The position numbers and the translations under genes are program-made. This document shows, one piece after another, positions 1-9,617 of a DNA stretch of 64,000 nt (position 1 is the first letter of the stretch; each line of letters opens with the position of its first letter). Source of the DNA: Flammeovirga sp. EKP202 (GTDB lineage: Bacteria > Bacteroidota > Bacteroidia > Cytophagales > Flammeovirgaceae); NCBI RefSeq assembly GCF_014534745.1, contig NZ_JACVVP010000011.1, positions 1 to 64,000 of the forward strand, read 5' to 3'. The notes beneath the pieces were generated by a model. That model saw nothing but the letters and a program-made list of their open reading frames with translations, had not been told where the DNA came from and made no database searches.

Positions 1-212
1 AGCATCTCAAAACGATGAAGTTTTGATCGAGTTATCCTTTCAATAGGCGAAAGGAATGGAATTTAGCTTTTGACTTCTAAGCCTTGAATTTTTTGCTTCT
101 TTTTGTTTCAAGACAAAATGAAGAGGAAAGAAGTTTGAAAGTAAACTCTATGAAGTCTTGTATATATATATATATATCAATTGAAAGTTGACGAAAATTT
201 GGTTTACAGTGT
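1..212 (+). repeat. MITE-like intergenic repeat, copy 1 (3' part, cut by window edge)
   Basis: This is the right-hand part of the family seen again at 56242-56644 and elsewhere. It carries the loop variant with TCAAAAC/GTTTTGA arms (about 7-42) that is shared only with the 56 kb copy, then the 'GGAATTTAGCTTTTGACTTC' block, the A/G-rich GAAG block, and a right terminal repeat ending GGTTTACAGTGT at 201-212. A (TA)n run at about 161-177 interrupts the 3' part and is not present in the other copies. No coding capacity is visible. Confidence 0.8.
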
Positions 213-703
213 ATTTTGATATCATGTTATTAATTATCGTTAGAAACTTTTACAAAGTGAATTTACAGTGAGGTATTTATAACGGTATTTTAAGTTTGAT
301 GATCCCTAACATATAACACGTAAGAATACATCTATCTTTCTCTATTCACCCATTACACTACGGTATTCACAATTAATTTACCATTAATGCATCCATGATT
401 CACATTTCATAAAATTACCATTAACAACATTAGGGGGTATTTGAAGATACAGGAGTGGTAAATATAAAATCACTCTTATTCTGTACTATTGAAGTAGGAG
501 TGAGAAACACATGAAATAGGTGGTATTTGATGGGTAAAATAACGGAATACCCCCTGTTTTAGTTCCTTTTTATCACATGCTTAATATACCACCCTATTTT
601 TGAAAAGAATGTTACTAAACCCCATTCACATATACTTTAGTTTTGTAAAACGTTAAAGCATTCTTGTTTCCGATTTATTTTTTAACCCCAAGAGTGTGGT
701 TAC
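213..703. other. Noncoding leader upstream of the fucosidase gene
   Basis: I see no credible gene here. The stretch contains two interleaved inverted repeats (432-441 with 546-555, and 516-526 with 586-597) and a Bacteroidota-like -7 box, TAGTTTTG, at 638-645. The 704 start codon in frame with the fucosidase lies too close to these signals and is less likely than the ATG at 743. Confidence 0.5.
432..597. promoter_or_regulatory. Interleaved inverted repeats upstream of GH29
   Basis: AGGGGGTATT at 432-441 has its exact reverse complement AATACCCCCT at 546-555. ATAGGTGGTAT at 516-526 is nearly complementary to ATACCACCCTAT at 586-597. The arms are G/C-rich in an AT-rich background. They could be operator half-sites or an mRNA structure ahead of the fucosidase gene; no regulator gene lies nearby to decide. 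Confidence 0.35.
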
Positions 704-742
704 GTGTTGACAATATTAGAAGACCGAAGCATTTATAATAAC

Positions 743-2350
743 ATGAAATTAATTAAAGCCATTTCGCTCTGTGCTTTACTGGCGTACACATCCTGTGATG
801 TCGTAAACAGAAAGAGTGAGGTAAATATTCAAAAGGAAGAAAAATTTGAAGAGGATTGGGAGTCCCTCTCAAAAGCGAACATAGCTCCCGATTGGTTTAA
901 AGATGCAAAGTTTGGGATTTATACCCACTGGGGACCTGTATCAGGTGCTTTTGTAAACATGAGACCTAAACAACATTTGGCAGGGTGGCATGGTATGCTG
1001 ATGTATGGAAAGAATGGCGTTCCAAACTGGCGAACAGGTCAACTTCCAAAAAGAAAAAATGGAACAGTAAATGATAATCCTACTGGAAATTATAAGCATC
1101 ATACCGCTCAATTTGGAGACCCAAGTGAAGTAGGCTATAAACATTTGATAGAAAACTTTGAGCCAACAGGTTTTGATGCAAAAGAATGGGCGGATTTGTT
1201 TGAGAAGTCAGGAGCAAAGTTTGCAGGGCCAGTGGCTATGCATCATGATAACTTTGCAATGTGGGATAGTAAAGCGACCCGATGGAACTCGGTGAATTAT
1301 GGTGGAAAGGATATTTCAAAAGAATTAAAAAAGGAAATTGAAGGCAGAGGAATGAAATATATCGCGTCATTTCATCATGCTTTTACATGGAAGTATTTTG
1401 CTCCGGCACACGTCAATGGCAATGTAGATCCAAAAGATTATGACCTTTATACGGAGCCTCATGGGTATGATAGTAATAGGCCATCTGAAAAATTTCATCA
1501 GGAATGGTGGGCTAAGCTAAAAGAATATATCGACAACTATCAACCGGACATCCTTTGGTTTGACTGGTGGTTAGAAAATATGGATGAGGAGTACCGTAAG
1601 AAGTTCTTAGCTTATTATTACAATAAAGGCAAAGAATGGGACAAAGATGTTGTTGTGCTTTTTAAAGAAACAACTTTCCCTGAATCTACCGCAGTTAGAG
1701 ACTATGAAAGAGGACGTCCGAATAAGCCTACCAATGCTACTTGGATTACAGATACTTCTCCTGGTACATGGTTTTATCGTTCAAATGCAAAGTTTGTCTC
1801 TACAAACGAATTAGTAGATATCTTAATCGATATCGTTTCTAAAAATGGTAGTATGCTATTGAACGTTCCTCCAAATCCTGATGGTACTATTCCACCAGAA
1901 ATGAAAAAACTTCTAGTGGAAATGGGAGAATGGTTAAAAGTAAATGGTGAGGCGATTTATGCAACTCGACCATGGAATGTATTTGGTGAAGGTCCCACTC
2001 GTTTACCAGCAGGTGGACACAAAATAGAGCGTAAGAAGATTATTTATACTGAAAATGACATTCGTTTTACAAAAAAATCAGACTATGCTTTTTATGCCAT
2101 TGTAATGGATACTCCAGATGAAGATATATCAATTTCAACATTAGGGACTCACTTGGGAGTTTTGAATAAAGATATTGAGAAGATAACGTTATTAGGTAGT
2201 GAAGAAGAGTTGAAATGGGAAAGAACAGAAAAAGGGTTGATCATAAAGAAACCGAAATATTTCCCATCTCTTTATGCACATGCCTTCAAAATAGAGTGTA
2301 AAGGTTTAAAACAAACAGGCTTAGGCGGCGAATTAGAGCAAACTTTATAG
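743..2350 (+). CDS. GH29 alpha-L-fucosidase, predicted lipoprotein
   Basis: Predicted to release alpha-L-fucose from glycans at the cell surface or in the periplasm. I chose the ATG at 743 because it starts a typical signal sequence (MKLIKAISLCALLAYTSC), with the candidate lipid-bearing Cys at residue 18; an in-frame ATG at 704 adds 13 hydrophilic residues. Family marks include WFKDAKFGIYTHWG near the N-terminus, the HHDNFAMWDS segment, and DILWFDWW, whose Asp (residue 274) fits the GH29 nucleophile. A long catalytic domain is followed by a beta-rich tail. The C-terminal SKNGSMLLNVPPNPDG segment is also typical of GH29. It stands alone and is followed by a strong terminator at 2484. Fucosidase function is firm at family level; the substrate is unknown. 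Confidence 0.88.
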   Translation: MKLIKAISLCALLAYTSCDVVNRKSEVNIQKEEKFEEDWESLSKANIAPDWFKDAKFGIYTHWGPVSGAFVNMRPKQHLAGWHGMLMYGKNGVPNWRTGQLPKRKNGTVNDNPTGNYKHHTAQFGDPSEVGYKHLIENFEPTGFDAKEWADLFEKSGAKFAGPVAMHHDNFAMWDSKATRWNSVNYGGKDISKELKKEIEGRGMKYIASFHHAFTWKYFAPAHVNGNVDPKDYDLYTEPHGYDSNRPSEKFHQEWWAKLKEYIDNYQPDILWFDWWLENMDEEYRKKFLAYYYNKGKEWDKDVVVLFKETTFPESTAVRDYERGRPNKPTNATWITDTSPGTWFYRSNAKFVSTNELVDILIDIVSKNGSMLLNVPPNPDGTIPPEMKKLLVEMGEWLKVNGEAIYATRPWNVFGEGPTRLPAGGHKIERKKIIYTENDIRFTKKSDYAFYAIVMDTPDEDISISTLGTHLGVLNKDIEKITLLGSEEELKWERTEKGLIIKKPKYFPSLYAHAFKIECKGLKQTGLGGELEQTL

Positions 2351-2483
2351 ACAGGTTAAATATTTAGAAGATTAACAGAAGAGTACTATTTCGGAATTTG
2401 TTTTTCGGCTTAGTACTCCAATACAAGTCAATTTAAAATAGTTGGTCTAAAATAGTATAGTGTGACTACTTGTTTTGACAAAG

Positions 2484-2524
2484 AGCATGTTTGAGAATCA
2501 TTTTTCAAACATGCTTTTCTTTTT
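2484..2524 (+). terminator. Terminator of the GH29 gene
   Basis: An 11-bp perfect stem AGCATGTTTGA (2484-2494) pairs with TCAAACATGCT (2505-2515) and is followed by a T-rich tail. This is a classical intrinsic terminator about 130 bp after the stop codon. Confidence 0.8.
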
Positions 2525-2620
2525 ATGGCATGAATGTTAAGCGTAAACCTCATTTGTGTCCTACAGATCATCAGAAATCTCCTGCTTTATAAAAACCATA
2601 AATTTCCGAATTCCAGTTTA
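2522..2620 (-). repeat. MITE family fragment (left block, inverted)
   Basis: The reverse complement of this stretch matches the left block of the repeat family: the GGAGATTTCTGATGATCTGT segment and a CGCTTAACATTC segment, both diverged. It abuts the complete copy starting at about 2630, so two insertions or a rearranged dimer are present here. Confidence 0.65.
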
Positions 2621-2629
2621 TTATGTAGT

Positions 2630-2951
2630 GATTTGTAAACTAAATTTACGTTAATTAATACAACTTCTTTTATGAAGGATTAATGGTAGTATATTGTGGT
2701 TCGCGAGGACGTTATAATGCAACGTCCCTACAGCACTGCATTTTAGAAGATTTTGATAAAACCTCTGTCTTTTGACATGTAATCAGATAATTATTTAGTA
2801 GTATCTTCCTCGGCCTTGACTTCTAAGCCTAGATTTTTTGCTTCGTTTTTCATCAATGGAAAAATGAAGAAGAAGGAAGCTTGAAAGTTGATCCTGTAAA
2901 TGCTTGTAGAAAGATGGGCTGAAAGTTGACGATAATTTAGTTTACAATGTG
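2630..2951 (+). repeat. MITE-like intergenic repeat, copy 2
   Basis: Bounded by imperfect terminal inverted repeats: TTGTAAACTAAATTTACG on the left and GATAATTTAGTTTACAATGT (2931-2950) on the right. It has the alternative 'hairpin' block (GGTTCGCGAGGACG..., 2699-2735) followed directly by the GAAG block, so the central block of other copies is missing. The sequence GTAGT occurs immediately left (2625-2629) and right (2952-2956), a possible target duplication. Confidence 0.75.
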
Positions 2952-3026
2952 GTAGTTGTACTCACAAAAAATAATTTTATATTGGAGTTCTTTTCTATTT
3001 AAACACTAACTTCCATTAATAAAAGA

Positions 3027-3545
3027 ATGAATATCGAACTTCGAGAACTCCAACATCATGATATACAGGATCTAATTCATTATTGGACTAAATCTGACCC
3101 CGACTATTTAAAAAGTTTGGGTGTTGATCTTCAGAAACTTCCACCCGAAGAAGGTTTTAAAGGAATGCTGGAACAACAAATACAATTACCTTATTCAGAA
3201 AAGCAGAATTACGCATTAATCGTGATTTTTGAAGGTGTTTCAATAGGGCATGTCAATATCAACGAAATTCAGTTTGGTGACACAGCTAAAATGCATTTGC
3301 ACCTTTGGAAAGATGAATCAAGAAGAGGTGGAATTGGGGAGCGAATGATCCAATTGGCATTACCATTATTTTTTGAGAAATTTGAACTTAAAAAACTAAT
3401 TTGTGAACCTTTCGCAGAAAATGTAGCACCAAACAAGACTTTAAAAAAAGTTGGTTTTAAATTTATCAAAAGGTATACTACTGTGCCAGGTTCTATTAAT
3501 TTTGAACAAGAAGTGAACCAATGGGAATTTTCAATAGAGGGTTAA
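3027..3545 (+). CDS. GNAT family N-acetyltransferase
   Basis: A 172-residue cytoplasmic protein of the GNAT fold. The acetyl-CoA-binding region is the RRGGIGERMIQLALPLFFEK stretch around residues 94-113, followed by the usual 'N..KTLKKVGFKFIKRY' helix-strand of RimJ/RimL-like members. The substrate cannot be read from sequence. It is followed 47 bp later by a second, unrelated-length GNAT gene in the same direction, so the two may be co-transcribed. The start is the first ATG after repeat copy 2; no strong ribosome-binding site is visible, as is usual in Bacteroidota. Confidence 0.8.
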   Translation: MNIELRELQHHDIQDLIHYWTKSDPDYLKSLGVDLQKLPPEEGFKGMLEQQIQLPYSEKQNYALIVIFEGVSIGHVNINEIQFGDTAKMHLHLWKDESRRGGIGERMIQLALPLFFEKFELKKLICEPFAENVAPNKTLKKVGFKFIKRYTTVPGSINFEQEVNQWEFSIEG

Positions 3546-3592
3546 AAACTATTGGACTTTAATAATTCGTAAATAATAATTAAAAACTGACT

Positions 3593-4141
3593 ATGAAAAC
3601 TTTTCACATTGAATCTGAACGTTTGTTATTAAGAGAGTTAAGAGAAGAAGATGTAGAAGGTATGTTTGCCTTAGACTCAAATCCTAATGTTGTAAAATTT
3701 ATTGGTATACCACCATTAACGGATAAAGCAAAATCATTAGAATACATTTATAATATCCAACAGCAATACGAGGAGAAGGGGATTGGTCGTTGGGCATGTA
3801 TTCTTAAAGAAACCAATGAGTTTATAGGGTGGGCAGGTCTAAAAATCGAAGAAGTATTAAGTGAATTTGGTCCATATCATGACTTAGGGTATCGATTAAG
3901 AGAAGAATTTTGGGGTAAAGGTTATGCTACAGAAGCAGCAAAAATAAGTCTTGATTATGCCTTTGAAGTATTGGGTTGGAACGATGTAGAAGCATGTGCT
4001 GATTTTGATAATGAAGGCTCCAATCATGTATTGAGAAAAATAGGAATGAGGCATACAAGAGATTCAATGTATGAAGGAATGCCATTGCATTGGTATAAGA
4101 TTACAAAGCTGGAATGGATGCAAAAAAGTAGTATTGGATAG
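3593..4141 (+). CDS. GNAT family N-acetyltransferase (RimJ/RimL-like)
   Basis: A 182-residue acetyltransferase beginning with the familiar 'ESERLLLRELREEDVEGMF' strand-helix. The acetyl-CoA site is REEFWGKGYATEAAKISLDY, and the C-terminal NEGSNHVLRKIGM segment is typical of the RimJ/RimL subgroup that acetylates protein N-termini, amino acids or small amines. The actual substrate is unknown. It probably shares a transcript with the preceding GNAT gene and ends at the bidirectional terminator at 4238-4291. Confidence 0.85.
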   Translation: MKTFHIESERLLLRELREEDVEGMFALDSNPNVVKFIGIPPLTDKAKSLEYIYNIQQQYEEKGIGRWACILKETNEFIGWAGLKIEEVLSEFGPYHDLGYRLREEFWGKGYATEAAKISLDYAFEVLGWNDVEACADFDNEGSNHVLRKIGMRHTRDSMYEGMPLHWYKITKLEWMQKSSIG

Positions 4142-4237
4142 AGATATGATTACTACTAACAACTTTTCTAAAATAAGAAAAACTCTAATGATTATTCCAT
4201 TTTGTGTTTTGAGTTGAAATTCATACTAGAGCATAAA

Positions 4238-4291
4238 ATATAAAACACACAAGCTTAGATCTTGAAAAAGGTAAACTTGTGTGTTTTATAT
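4238..4291. terminator. Bidirectional terminator between GNAT and bluB
   Basis: ATATAAAACACACAAG (4238-4253) and CTTGTGTGTTTTATAT (4276-4291) form a perfect 16-bp stem, with A-rich and T-rich flanks on either side. The two genes converge here, so it can serve both strands. Confidence 0.85.
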
Positions 4292-4319
4292 TTGATGTTA
4301 TAATCAATGAGAAGTGATC

Positions 4320-4928
4320 TTAAACATACTCAATATAAGGTTTAGGACTTCTTTTTTTCCAATTTTCCTTTTGAAGCATGGGTTCTCCACCATAATCAGT
4401 AGCTGGTTTTCCAACACACATATAACCCAAACTTTGCCAAGTTTCAGGAACATCAAATAACCCTTCAAACTTCTCATAATCCATAATGGAAACCCATCCA
4501 GCACCATAACCTTGTTCCGTTAGAGAAAGCCATAAGTTTTGTACTGCACAAGCACAACTCCATTCCAGAGTACTACTATTGCCAATAGTCCCGATCGTAA
4601 AACCTTCTAACATACTGTGATCACAAAAGAGAGCAATTCCCAAAGGTGTTTCTTCGATGGCTTCTAATTTTAAAGCACTATAGAGCTTGCTTTGTCTTTC
4701 ATTATTGATACCTAACTTTGCTCTTTTATTTGAATCATCAAACAATGCTTTAATATCTTTTTTCTTCTGCTGAGATTTTACAATTAAAAAACGCCAAGGT
4801 TCTGTTAACCCAACCGAAGGTGCAGCATGAGCAGCATCCAATGCTTTTAAAAGTACTTCCTCAGGTACTTCGTCTTTTGTAAAATGTCTAGTATCTCGTC
4901 TTTTATGTATACAGTCGTATAAATCCAT
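4320..4928 (-). CDS. bluB: 5,6-dimethylbenzimidazole synthase (BluB)
   Basis: A 202-residue nitroreductase-fold flavoprotein. BluB converts reduced FMN with oxygen into 5,6-dimethylbenzimidazole, the lower ligand of vitamin B12. Matching features are the RRDTRHF N-terminal FMN-binding motif (residues 10-16), HAAPSVGLTEPWRF (34-47, the BluB version of the nitroreductase signature), and the GYGAGWVSI segment. These separate it from ordinary nitroreductases. No other cobalamin gene is nearby and I see no B12 riboswitch upstream, so lower-ligand synthesis is presumably supplied to a pathway encoded elsewhere. Length fits the family. Confidence 0.82.
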   Translation of the reverse strand: MDLYDCIHKRRDTRHFTKDEVPEEVLLKALDAAHAAPSVGLTEPWRFLIVKSQQKKKDIKALFDDSNKRAKLGINNERQSKLYSALKLEAIEETPLGIALFCDHSMLEGFTIGTIGNSSTLEWSCACAVQNLWLSLTEQGYGAGWVSIMDYEKFEGLFDVPETWQSLGYMCVGKPATDYGGEPMLQKENWKKRSPKPYIEYV

Positions 4929-5305
4929 TATGCTCAGTAATATTTTAGTTTTAATAACCTAACTTCTAAAATATTGAAGAATCTTATAAAAACGAAGTTA
5001 TAGTTGCTATATATTGTACTTTAGTAGATAACCGCTAACTGTTTAAATCCTTTAAAAATAGACTTACGACTTAACAGTATAACATTAGGTTCATATTTTA
5101 ACGATTGTAAAGTCACCTAATTTGAATCAGTTACCTTTTACTTTTTGAACTTTTAACTTTAACAATCCAAACTTAACGTTACAATGTATTTTGTGTTATA
5201 AGAATGGTATTTTTTATTCCTTAATATTCTCCTAAACATCATATCATGTCTGCTCACTTATTTTGCAGTGTTAAAAACAAAACCAGTTATTTACTACACT
5301 ACACG
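4929..5305. other. Divergent intergenic region bluB / TonB receptor
   Basis: About 380 bp without a gene. It is AT-rich and must hold both promoters. I looked for a cobalamin riboswitch, because BluB and a TonB receptor diverge here, and found no conserved B12-box-like segment. An in-frame ATG at 5246 precedes the TonB-receptor start I prefer. Confidence 0.4.
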
Positions 5306-8086
5306 ATGACGAGAACAGTTACTTTATTATCTCTACTACTCATACTACCTTTTTTTGCACATGCCGGTGGAATTAAGGGTGAAGTAAAAGGAAGTGATGG
5401 CGAGCCATTAATTGGAGCTGTTATTTCAGTAGAGCCGGCTAACAAACAAACGGTTGTTGGTATGGACGGTACTTATAGAATCAATGATCTTCCTGAAGGA
5501 GATTATACCATAAACGTAAAATATATTGGCTACAAGGACTTAAAAAGAGAAGTTCATATTGGAGCTTCAGGATGGCATACTGCTGATTTAGTATTAGATG
5601 TAGATGCAATCCAACTGGATGAAGCAGTGGTCTACGGTACTAAAGAAAGAAAAACAGCAGAAAGTGCTCGTGCCACAGAAAGAGTTTCATCCAAAGTGAT
5701 GACAGTAGTTTCAGCACAAGATATTGAACTGTCACCTGACTTAAACGTTGCCAATGTGGTACAAAGAATATCGGGTGTATCTTTAGAAAGAAATAACTCT
5801 GGTGACGGTCAGTTTGCCATTGTAAGAGGTATGGACAAGAGGTACAACTATACGTTAGTAAATGGTGTGAAAATCCCTTCACCTGATAATAAAAACCGTT
5901 ATGTACCGTTAGATTTATTCCCTTCGGATCTGTTAGACCGTTTGGAAGTCACTAAAGCTCTGACACCTGATATGGAAGGAGATGCAGTAGGTGGTGTGAT
6001 TAACATGGAAATGAAAGACGCACCCGAATCTTATAGTGGTCAGTTAAATTTATCGGTAGGAAATAACTCATTATTTGGAGGTGGTAATCCATTTATGACT
6101 TGGAATCATGGAGGTAATATGAATACACCACCAAGTTGGAGGGGAATCAACAATGCTATACCTAGTGATTTTAATACAAACCATTTACTGAATCAGTATA
6201 AAAACTTTGTGCCTGATATTGTGGCAGGTTTGTCTATCGGTAACCGATTTATGAATGATAAATTGGGTGTGATGCTGGCAGGTAGTTATCAACAAACCGC
6301 AAGAGGATCTGAAAGTACTTGGTTCAATGGTGGAATGCACTCAGATGGAAATACAACATTGGATAATATGGAGGATAGAGATTACTATCAACTTCAGAAA
6401 AGAATGGGATTACATGCTAAACTGGACTATAGAATTAATAATAATCACTCTATCCAATGGTATAATGCATTTGTAAATCTTCGTAACGATCAGGTAAGAG
6501 ATGTAACTAGAACAAGAACATGGGGTAGTTATGACCCTATCAATGGTAATGCTGGAGAAATGAGTTATGTGACACGTTACAGGTCAACGATCCAACAAAT
6601 TTTCAACTCTACATTAAAAGGTCAGCACCAATTGAAAGATTGGATGAAAGCAGATTGGTCCACAGTATATTCTAAAGCGAGTAATAACGTGCCAGATAAT
6701 ACTAAATTTACTCGATCAGGAAGTATGACCAATTGGGTGGAAGAACCAGAAAGAATAGCAGCAAGATCTTCACTAACAAGAAGATGGGATTATAATGATG
6801 ATCAAGATATCGCTTTGTATGCCAATTTTATTTTTACTCCTGAAATCAGTTTTATTTATGATACAGAGTTTAAGGTGGGTGGTTTACTAAGAAATAAAAA
6901 CCGTACAAATGATTTTGAAGAATATCGTTTTAATGCAGGAAATAGAGCACTTGTGAAAGGTGAAGACTGGAACGATATTACGGATGTGGACTGGATTATT
7001 GAAAACCCTAATGGTGTGAACTTCTCTCCGAACAAATACAATTCACACGAAAATATTAGGGCAGCATATGCTCAGTTCAAGTTTGATTTCAACAATAAAT
7101 TAGAAGTGACAGGTGGTGTACGAATGGAACATACAGATATTGGGTACTTCTTACCACAACCTACCTATGAGTTGGAGGATAATGAATTGGATAAGATGAG
7201 TCAAACGTACGTTGATTTCTTACCGAGTATTCACTTTAAGTATAAAATCACTCCAAAGTCTAATCTAAGGTCTTCTTACTTTAAATCAGTGATTCGTCCA
7301 GGATTTTCGGAGTTTGTGCCTGTCCAAGATGGTGATACAGAAGATGATTGGACAGAAATGGGTAATCCATTTATTGAAAGAACAATTGGTCATAACTTAG
7401 ATTTACGTTATGAGATTTTCCCAAAAGGTATGGATAAATTTATGATTGGAGCGTTTTATAAACAACTTATCAATCCAATTGAATATTCATTAAACCGCCC
7501 GGCAGGTCATATTATGCCTGATAACTTTGGTACGGCCGAAAACATGGGTATTGAGATTGATGTGGTGAAATACTTCAATAAGTTTGGTGTCAGTGCTAAT
7601 TATACTTATACCCATTCTAAAATTGTATCTGAAAAAGCCTATTATGAAAGAGAGGATCCAGATGATGATAATTCAGATATTGTAATTCGATCTACCGATG
7701 AAGTACGTCCATTACAAGGACAGGCGGCACATATTGCCAACCTTTCGTTATTGTACAAAAACCCAGAAGCAGGACTAGATGTACAGCTAGCAACGGTTTA
7801 CACTGGAGATAGAATTCATAGCTTATCGGTATTCTATGGTAATGATATGTGGCAGCGAGGTTTTATTCAAATGGACTTATCAGTGGAGAAAAGGATTTCA
7901 CCTAAAACATTGATTTATTTAAAAGCTTACAACTTGTTGGACAATGCCTATGAGGTAGAAATCAGACAACCAGTGAATGATGCTCAAGCTCATTTTCCTA
8001 AACAAGGTGATCCAGGAGATAATGTATTAGTCCGTCAGGATTTTTACAGAAGACAGTTCCTAGTAGGATTAAAATATAATTTCTAA
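5306..8086 (+). CDS. TonB-dependent outer-membrane receptor with N-terminal carboxypeptidase-like domain
   Basis: Active importer of a ligand across the outer membrane, driven by TonB. The ATG at 5306 gives a clean signal peptide (MTRTVTLLSLLLILPFFAHA); an earlier ATG at 5246 would add 20 residues in front. After cleavage comes a CarboxypepD_reg-like beta-sandwich (GEVKGSDGEPLIGAVISVEP ... YTINVKYIGYK), then a plug domain and a barrel of about 700 residues ending in an aromatic residue (YNF). It is not SusC-type: there is no SusD partner and it is shorter in the plug region. The next gene, 62 bp on, is a beta-helix lipoprotein and probably its partner. The ligand is unknown. Confidence 0.85.
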   Translation: MTRTVTLLSLLLILPFFAHAGGIKGEVKGSDGEPLIGAVISVEPANKQTVVGMDGTYRINDLPEGDYTINVKYIGYKDLKREVHIGASGWHTADLVLDVDAIQLDEAVVYGTKERKTAESARATERVSSKVMTVVSAQDIELSPDLNVANVVQRISGVSLERNNSGDGQFAIVRGMDKRYNYTLVNGVKIPSPDNKNRYVPLDLFPSDLLDRLEVTKALTPDMEGDAVGGVINMEMKDAPESYSGQLNLSVGNNSLFGGGNPFMTWNHGGNMNTPPSWRGINNAIPSDFNTNHLLNQYKNFVPDIVAGLSIGNRFMNDKLGVMLAGSYQQTARGSESTWFNGGMHSDGNTTLDNMEDRDYYQLQKRMGLHAKLDYRINNNHSIQWYNAFVNLRNDQVRDVTRTRTWGSYDPINGNAGEMSYVTRYRSTIQQIFNSTLKGQHQLKDWMKADWSTVYSKASNNVPDNTKFTRSGSMTNWVEEPERIAARSSLTRRWDYNDDQDIALYANFIFTPEISFIYDTEFKVGGLLRNKNRTNDFEEYRFNAGNRALVKGEDWNDITDVDWIIENPNGVNFSPNKYNSHENIRAAYAQFKFDFNNKLEVTGGVRMEHTDIGYFLPQPTYELEDNELDKMSQTYVDFLPSIHFKYKITPKSNLRSSYFKSVIRPGFSEFVPVQDGDTEDDWTEMGNPFIERTIGHNLDLRYEIFPKGMDKFMIGAFYKQLINPIEYSLNRPAGHIMPDNFGTAENMGIEIDVVKYFNKFGVSANYTYTHSKIVSEKAYYEREDPDDDNSDIVIRSTDEVRPLQGQAAHIANLSLLYKNPEAGLDVQLATVYTGDRIHSLSVFYGNDMWQRGFIQMDLSVEKRISPKTLIYLKAYNLLDNAYEVEIRQPVNDAQAHFPKQGDPGDNVLVRQDFYRRQFLVGLKYNF

Positions 8087-8148
8087 ATAAAAGACATTCC
8101 ACTTTTTAAAACAGGAGTGGATACTATTAAACTTTCAAAACTAAAACC

Positions 8149-9588
8149 ATGAAAAAAGTTTTTATCTACAGATTATTAGCATTTTTATTGCTAGCAACAC
8201 CAGTTATTTTTTCAACTTCTTGTTCTAAAGAGGATGTAACAGTAGGTGATGATGACAGAGAGCCTATTGATCCAGATGCGGGAAGACCTGAAGGTTCTAT
8301 CAGCATTGGAGGTAGAATGAGTGATGACTTAACGTTGGAAAGCGGTGAGGAATACTGGTTAGCAGAAAACTTAATTATTGAAGAAGGTGCTACTTTAAAT
8401 GTAGAAGAAGGTGTAACTGTTTGGGTAAGCCCATACATGAATCCTGAAATTGTAATACACGGTAAAATGTATGCTTGGGGTACTGAAACTCAGCCTATCC
8501 TTTTCACTTTATCAGAAGCACAACCAGGTTATTTTGATTATGGTCGTGTAAACTGGGGTGGTATCAATGGTGGTCAAGTTCCTACTGGAGAAACACGCCC
8601 AGATCAAGAAATCGGTATGACTTACGTAACGGTTCAGTATGCAGGTGGCCCTATGAATGAAAATTCTGAAGCAGTTCGTGTTGGTAAATTAGAGCCAGGT
8701 GAGCTTGGTTATTCTATTTTCTTCAACAACAACCAAGGACAGTTATATATGGAACACTGTACAGTTGAACACTCTGGTGGTGATGCGATTTATGTAGAAA
8801 GAGGTAAAATTGCTTTATTCCACAACACTGTAGCCTATGCGGGTACAACGGAAGATGAAGCATTTAACTTCAAGCAAGGTACTATTGGTGATTGTGCATT
8901 TAACTTAATGTACTCAGCAGCAACAAATGGTATTAAAATCAACAACTCTAAGCCAATTGAATCTGATCAACAGACAAACGTAAACATGTACAACAACACT
9001 ATGGCGTACTGTGGCTGGAGAAGAGATGGAGAAAGAGGTGGATCTATCAATATCGAAAAAGATGCAAGAGGTCGTATCTTAAACAACTTAATTGTTAACT
9101 CTAAGTTTGGTACTAAAGTAGACCCTACAACTGATATTGTAGGTACTAATACGCTAGTGAAAGGAAACTATTACTTTGGTCATGTAGAAAATAATCATGA
9201 AAATGGTAATGGGTATTTACCTCATCATGGTATCCAACCTTATGATGATGCTAATGACGACACTTCAGTTGGTCATACTACATTCTGGACAGTATTCAAC
9301 GGTTCTTGTAACTTCTTCACAACTCCAGGTGTAAATGAGTGGACTGATGAGTTAGAAGATCCTCAATTTGTAGCTTTCATTGATCAATTACCTAATCCTG
9401 AAGGAGATACAGCGAAAGAAATCAACTACAAAGATCTTGATTTCAGATTAAAAGCAGAATCTCCAGGTATTGATTTTGGTACTGACGACATGGAGTTATT
9501 GTCACCTCAAGTTGTAGAAACAGTAGGTGATGTTACTATCACAAGACCTGATTTATCAGCTACAGTTGGAGCATTCGGATCGAACTAA
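8149..9588 (+). CDS. Right-handed beta-helix lipoprotein, partner of the TonB receptor
   Basis: A 479-residue exported lipoprotein: the signal ends at FSTSC, with Cys25 as the lipid site, followed by an acidic linker (GDDDREPIDPDAGRP). The body has repeated short strands of the type 'NLIIEEGATLNVEEGVTV' and 'GGDAIYVERGKIALFHNT', which look like rungs of a right-handed parallel beta-helix. Proteins of this type often pair with the CarboxypepD-type TonB receptors in Bacteroidota, and the spacing (62 bp) suggests one operon. Function is unknown; a surface-binding role for the receptor's ligand is inference. The gene ends at a hairpin terminator. Confidence 0.72.
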   Translation: MKKVFIYRLLAFLLLATPVIFSTSCSKEDVTVGDDDREPIDPDAGRPEGSISIGGRMSDDLTLESGEEYWLAENLIIEEGATLNVEEGVTVWVSPYMNPEIVIHGKMYAWGTETQPILFTLSEAQPGYFDYGRVNWGGINGGQVPTGETRPDQEIGMTYVTVQYAGGPMNENSEAVRVGKLEPGELGYSIFFNNNQGQLYMEHCTVEHSGGDAIYVERGKIALFHNTVAYAGTTEDEAFNFKQGTIGDCAFNLMYSAATNGIKINNSKPIESDQQTNVNMYNNTMAYCGWRRDGERGGSINIEKDARGRILNNLIVNSKFGTKVDPTTDIVGTNTLVKGNYYFGHVENNHENGNGYLPHHGIQPYDDANDDTSVGHTTFWTVFNGSCNFFTTPGVNEWTDELEDPQFVAFIDQLPNPEGDTAKEINYKDLDFRLKAESPGIDFGTDDMELLSPQVVETVGDVTITRPDLSATVGAFGSN

Positions 9589-9617
9589 TTCCCTAGGCTA
9601 TTATTATATATTGTTTT

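Noticed and set aside
161-177. (TA)n run as a phase-variation tract
   Set aside because: It lies in the interior of a noncoding repeat copy, more than 500 bp from the next gene, with no promoter spacing that it could change.
4929-5305. Cobalamin riboswitch between bluB and the TonB receptor
   Set aside because: The neighbours made it plausible, but I find no B12-box-like conserved segment or typical stem set, and the receptor is not clearly BtuB-like.
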